The notes below the pieces were generated by a model. That model did not search any database and had not been told where the DNA came from. It saw nothing but the letters and a program-made list of their open reading frames with translations. Both the position numbers and the translations under genes were made by a program. DNA of 64,000 nt, taken from the NCBI GenBank assembly GCA_021521415.1, contig JAIQDT010003573.1, positions 186,001 to 250,000 of the forward strand, given 5' to 3'. Source of the stretch: Bidens hawaiensis (taxonomy: Eukaryota > Streptophyta > Magnoliopsida > Asterales > Asteraceae). Positions 58,767 through 64,000 of this stretch are shown piece after piece (positions within the stretch are counted from its first letter, which is position 1; the number at the start of each line of letters is the position of its first letter).

Positions 58767-61264
58767 ACAAGTATCATAATCAAGCATATTCACACAACAT
58801 TTAATCTGTTAGACCTCTACCTATATTATGTCAAAATTAAATGATAAAATGAATTTTCTAATGAATTTTGCATAATCACTTTATTTTGGTCAAAACATGA
58901 GCAAGTTGATTAATGGTGCTGAGATATCATAAGACTATTCAGTTCAAGCTTTATAGAAGCTTAAAAAGAAGGATTTTTTAATGAAAAGTCTCAAGTAGTT
59001 ATTCTTGCTGAAAATTATGTCATTTGCCCAGTTGGAAGGACATACACTTGTGTATGTTTGGTCCTATAATCTGTATAGATTTAAAGGATAGCCATTAACC
59101 AGAAAATTGAAAGCATTTGGGGCAATTATAACTTGTTTCCTATTCCTTCACGTAACACTAAGTCAATAACTCTGACTTTGAAAGGACATATATTCACATG
59201 TATGTTTGGTCCTGTTGACCACTTGTGGTCAAACAGGATAGCCATTTACCTGCCAATTAAGAGAAATTGGGGTGATTGAATATTAAACTATTAATTATGG
59301 GAAATGATAGTACATTGACTACTTAGCCAATCATATAGATTTAATAGGCTGAAAGAACACTTAGTATGGTCATTAACATGTATGGTTGCTTTCCCATGAT
59401 GTGTAAAATCTAAGGTGATATAAACATAATGAATATGCTAATCTTTATATGAAGATGCATAGTTGTCCTTGCATGTCTCAAGATAATCTCTCCAACTGAT
59501 AAGCAGAAAAGTGATTACCCACTCATACACAAGCTTGTTGTTATTTGATCAACCCAAAAATGAAACATCTTTAAATATGACAAAGAACATGCTTTAGAAA
59601 AGTTGAGAAAATATCACAAAAAAAAGGAGAAGAATAAATCAACCAAAAGTTGATAAGTGTTTTAAATATTTTATCAAATAAGAGGGTCACAACTAGAACT
59701 ACATAAATGTTGATAAAATCTGTCTCATCTTGAATGAAAGGCATGTTATTTAAAACTGTAAGTCCAACGTTCAACCTCTATATATGTTTGAAAATCAAAA
59801 ATAAAAAAGTTCCAATAAGTTCTGTCATACAAAAACAAATTTTTGACCAAATACAAGAGGTTAGAGTCAAATTGGGGTGATCTGGGGAAAGCCAAATAAG
59901 ATTTGAGAAGAGATATGAGGCATCATAGCACAATGTTGACCATTGCTGAATTATGCTTAAATTGAACCTTAATCATATCACTAAAGAGATGAAATTCATG
60001 CTAAGTCTAGACTTGCTGTTAACCAATCTATGTTGTCATAATAATGCTGAGAATGAAGTATTAAGAAAGCTACTTAATAAATATGATCCCATTCTTGAGA
60101 TCTTTTCAGAAAATGGAAGAAACTGTTTTGAAGAGAAATATGACTGAAATTTGATCTCTAAATGCACCATTTTCTCTTAAACAACAATCTTTAATGAAAA
60201 ATATGATTAACAAATGGTTTAAGTCAAAAAGAGTTGCATTTTACCTCAAAAAGGTTGAATAAGTATTTTTCGGCAAGGTTTGATGTTTTCTTACCTTCCC
60301 GAACACAAAACAGTGTATTAAGTATTTTCGGGCAAGGTTTGATGTTTTATAACCTTTCCGAGCAAGCTTAGTCACTTTGGACTAAGTTTATGATATTCGG
60401 GCATGCTTTGAAGTGTTTACACTTTCCGGGTAGAGTACACTTAACTATACTAATATCTCGAGCAAGCTTGAAGTCTTGAGATGAATATGTGATTTAGCTA
60501 GCTTTTAACAAAGATTTCTTGTTTCGAGCAAGCTTTGCATCGTATATGCTGAATGATATACCGAGCAAGCTTTGTGAACTAAGCTTTAGTACACCGAGCA
60601 AGCTTTGTGTTCTTAAGTGATTAGTGTGTATGGTTCTCTTTGAAATTACAAGTGTTTCCGGGCAAACCTTGATTTCCCTGGCACACTTTATATTCCGAGC
60701 ACACTTTGAAGATTCAAATGTTCCCCTAATATACCTTAGTAATTTCACTGATTTTTCGAGTACAATTTGTGCTATGAAATCTAGCACACTGTATTCTTTA
60801 TCGGGCATACTTTGCATCAAAGTATACTTGACTGATTACTTGTGAATTAGAATTGACCAAGTTAGGTTTGTGATTAAATGAATTAACTGAGTAAGGTAGG
60901 TAAATTAGATGTAAATTATATGGGCATCTTAATTGATTCCTAGAAAGGTTGCATGCTTGATGTATAATACTTGATTAATTTTTCTTGTGATTTATTTCTC
61001 AAGCAATCTTGTATTTCAAGTAAGCTTTCTTCATTTTAACTTCTAATTTATATCAACTTATAACCGAGTAAGCCTTAAGTGGAGTATACCGAGTAGACTT
61101 TGCAAAACTTACACTGAAATTTTCGAGCAAGGTTTGCTAAACTTAATACTAAAAGTTGGATGTTTTTCAAATGAGTAAAAAAGGGTCAAGTGGATAAGGT
61201 TACTGTTTGACAGCTAATAACTCACTAAATGACAAAAAACATTTAAAACCCACTTTTCAAAAGG
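58767..61264 (+). other. Spacer of element C with motif array
   Basis: 58757-58818 is an inverted piece of spacer start (equivalent to A ~4870-4935). From ~58825 the spacer runs forward from A ~5240. The twice-repeated GGACAT...TTTGGTCC block is at ~59035 and ~59183. Motif array at 60250-61150 (CGAGCAAGCTTTG at 60565 and 60598). Confidence 0.75.
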
Positions 61265-61596
61265 TATATAAGAAGGAGTGAGAGACGTTTTATACATTAT
61301 TTTCCCTCTCTCTCTCTCTCCTTCCACTGATTACTCTACGAAATATCTAACCGACTCATCGCATTCGATTAAATCCAAACCCTAACTTTACCAGCCCACT
61401 AATTCCGAATCGGTAAGCAATAATAATTTGTTTTCCGACCACGATTAGATGATTATGGGCTTTGATTATTTATTTGTTTACTAACCCTCTGTTTTATGTG
61501 TAGGACATAAATTTGTCGAAGAACAGGTTTTTAATGATATTTCTCTCTTTCTTCTTCAATTTTATAACTTGAAATTGCTTAAAGTAATGAACATTA
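61265..61596 (+). promoter_or_regulatory. Internal promoter and leader of C, cut in intron 2
   Basis: TATATAAG (61265-61272), CT-rich leader, CCGAATCG|GTAAGC (61412/61413), 23-nt exon 61504-61526, donor GTTTTT. The foreign LTR begins at 61597 inside the second intron. CATTA (61592-61596) is its putative target duplication. Confidence 0.65.
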
Positions 61597-64000
61597 TGTA
61601 ACGATTCCGGCAAATCCAGGTATACCCTAGCCGGAATATATTATTTACGTGTTATTTAATATTGATTATATGAGTTATAGTACGTTTATACGAGTATATA
61701 TGATTCACAGTACGAATCATACTTGAGTATATAGTGAATTGTATTGGAATTACAATTAACCAATGAACGATTATTGAAACCCGAACGAATCGGGAATTAC
61801 ATTATAGACGAAGTATATAATGTTTAAGTGATGTTCACGAAGTATTAACGCTTCGGGATAGGTGAATTATAGCACAGAAAAAGGTTTTCGATTTAATGGT
61901 ACGTCGGTACGCTAAACGAAACCTTTAACACCAAACCAAGCAAGAGACGATCAATCAAGCCGAAAAAGATGCGTAATTATTAATAACATGATGTTTTAAT
62001 GTCATGGGTTAAGTTTTTAAAGTTTTTAAATCGGTTTTGTGTAAATTTTATGTTAACCCGAAAAACGATCATTTTATGCTCGTTTTAAGCCGAATTACGA
62101 GTTTAAACGAGAAACGAACTGAACCAGATTATCCACAACATTATCCAGATTGTGTAATCTAGATATGTGGCCATGGTTTGAGATGTGGGGCCCCCCACAC
62201 CCCCTCACATGGCCGGCCTCCCTTTACACACACATACACACTTCATTTTCTTTTTTATCTTCATACATTCAAGCAAAAACTCTCTCAATATCTCAATCCT
62301 TTCAACCTCCTCTCAAACCCTTGATCATCCTCCATTTCCATCATTTTAACCAAGATTTTGAAGGTATAAGCATGTACAATACATAATCTTTGGTGTTAAT
62401 TACTTAGTTTGAGTTGTTTTTGCAAGAACAAAAAGGGTTCCAAGTGAAATATGGGTGAAAACCCGAGATGGAACCGGTTCTTGTGTGATCAAAGGATGTA
62501 TACAAGTTATACAAAGGATCTTGATCCAAGTAATTAGTTAAAAGTGTTTAGAATAAAATTTTACGGTTAAAATCTTTATTGTTACTTGAAAACCGACATT
62601 TTGAAAGAGATGGCTTGATTGTTGGTATAGTTTGCTTGGTATAGTGTTGTTGTGCTTGTAAGTGTTGTATCTAGCGGCTAGCAAAGGCTAGAAACCGAGA
62701 TCCTTGTGATCTAAAGCTAGAAAACACAAGATAGTTCGGTTTTTGTGTGTTTATGAAAAATGGACAGATTGTTGTGTACTTAGAGTTGGGTCACGAAATT
62801 TCACAGAGATGATCTACACATGAAAATATGAGATCTGTGAAAATTTGGTAATTTTTGGATAAAAGATGAATATTTGGTGAATTTAATGCTCGGTTTTGGC
62901 CAAAAATAGTGAAAAATAGCTAAACATGATGAAAAATTCTGAAAAATTGCAGATAATCTTTTCATAACATATAAAAGTCACCCACAAAATTTCGGGTTCA
63001 TTGGAGAAGTCTAAGTAGGCTTTTCGGTGAAACGAGTTCTAGGGCTTCTAGCTCGGTTTTGGGTGAAAAAGGCTTGAAATATGAGTTTTAAAATCTGGAA
63101 AAATTCCAGAAAGTTATGAGGATGATAAGGATCATCCCAGAAAAATTTGGTATTTTTCTAAAGTGTTTTGATATTTTTGACATATTTAGTATTTTATAAA
63201 GATTTAAAAATATGTAAAAATATGTAAAGTTACAAAAATAAATCTGGAAAATTTCCAGAAAGTTATGAGGATGATAAGGATCATCCCAGAAAAATTTGGT
63301 ATTTTTCTAAAGTGTTTTGATATTTTTGACATATTTAGTATTTTATAAAGATTTAAAAATAGATAAATATATGTAAACGTACAAAAATAAATCTGGAAAA
63401 ATTCCAGAGAGTTATGAGAATGACAAGGATCATTCCAGAAAAATTTGGGATTTTTCTAAAGTATTTTGATATTTTTGATATTTTTAGTGTTTTTAATGAG
63501 ATTTAAAAATAGGTAAATAAATGCAAATATAGGAAAATAAATCTGGAAAATTTTATAAAATTTTCTTTCTGTCAAAATAAGTTTTGAGTAAAATTTCAAG
63601 ACCCGAGACTAAACGGGTAATTATTTGTGCTAAAATGAACATAAAAACAATTATTTAAAGCTTAAAACGTGTAAACCGGCAAAGTTCGCATAAGCGAGCT
63701 GACTGGTACACGAAAACTTTAAAATAGACTATTTTCATAAATCTAAGTAACTTAAGTAAAAATAAATCATCCGAAAATAATTCGGATGATTTGGGTAATT
63801 TTACCCGATTTTACCGTTTTCGGCACCGAAAGACCGGAAACGGGCCCCACGGCCAAAACGGGGTGTCAAACCGAGCTATAATTTCATCACTTTAATTGAC
63901 TATCAAACTCTAAGCAATGTCATAATCTGAGTCCTTAGAAGTGTCACGGGGTTAACATTGTCCCCGAATCGAGTACAGTACTGGGTTAACGATGCTCCCA
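61597..64000 (+). repeat. Start of an unrelated LTR (element G), right end outside window
   Basis: Sequence changes abruptly from element C to TGTAACGATTCCGG, a typical LTR start. 62215-62360 is a pyrimidine-rich leader-like stretch ending GAAG|GTATAAG, like a transcribed leader with a donor site. No coding similarity. Class (possibly Ty3/gypsy) is a guess. Confidence 0.5.
63092..63539. repeat. 149-bp tandem repeat, three units
   Basis: AATCTGGAAAA..TTCCAGA units start at 63092, 63241 and 63390, with a partial fourth at 63540. Units 1 and 2 are nearly identical; unit 3 is more divergent. Confidence 0.9.

Larger units (their letters stand above)
45615..61596 (+). mobile_element. SIRE-type copia retrotransposon, element C (5' part, interrupted)
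   Basis: 5' LTR 45615-46811, primer-binding site, gag, pol to 52531, insertion of element D, a further RT piece (58391-58757), spacer and internal promoter to 61596, where another LTR begins. The third ORF and 3' LTR would lie beyond the window. Separate deletions remove the integrase end to RT start (~51800) and RNase H (after 58757). Confidence 0.88.

Noticed and set aside
63092..63539. CRISPR-like array
   Set aside because: Units are 149-bp direct repeats without spacers, in plant DNA.

Overview
The window is plant nuclear DNA made almost entirely of transposable elements. The family cannot be read directly. A composite (Asteraceae) is my guess, because the copia elements carry a long third ORF of a type I remember from predicted proteins of that family. 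No intact host gene was found. The only long undamaged reading frame is a hAT transposase.

Main family: a SIRE-type Ty1/copia retrotransposon present in four copies. Element A (+, 1-14079) has both LTRs, about 3% apart by eye. Element B (-, 27561 to beyond the window) has its 3' LTR at the left. Element C (+, 45615 onward) sits in the untranslated leader of B. Element D (-, 52532-58390) is a partial copy inside the reverse transcriptase of C. The shared layout is LTR, gag, pol, a 2.5-3.3 kb non-coding spacer, an internal promoter with a spliced leader, a ~1400-codon third ORF, polypurine tract, LTR. Every copy has lost coding parts, each by different deletions, so none is autonomous.

The most notable structure is the internal transcription unit. 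In all four copies a TATA box at the end of the spacer is followed by a pyrimidine-rich leader, a conserved splice donor, a 23-nt micro-exon and a second donor. In the three copies that reach the start codon (A, B, D), an acceptor lies 2 nt before the ATG of the third ORF. The spacer upstream carries a dense array of a degenerate motif (about YCGRGYANRSTTTG). The same motif in the same orientation fills the LTR upstream of the LTR TATA box, so two promoters in one element share a cis-motif array.

Other elements. 16550-19235 is a strongly decayed copia of another lineage with a 185-bp LTR. 23361-26513 is a hAT element with perfect 8-bp target duplications and a 700-residue BED/hAT transposase. 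26524-26938 is an inverted-repeat element between two (TA)n tracts. 27918-30722 is a Mutator-like element with a 9-bp duplication, inserted in the TATA box of the B LTR and itself holding a solo LTR (28551-30268). 61597 to the window end is the start of an unrelated LTR inserted in an intron of the C leader.

Host remnants: 19990-21483 (-) holds exon-like pieces resembling a plastid ferroportin-type transporter (IREG3/MAR1-like). 14080-15361 (-) may hold two exons of an unidentified gene, one of them interrupted by element A. The rest of 14-27 kb is AT-rich sequence without recognisable genes.
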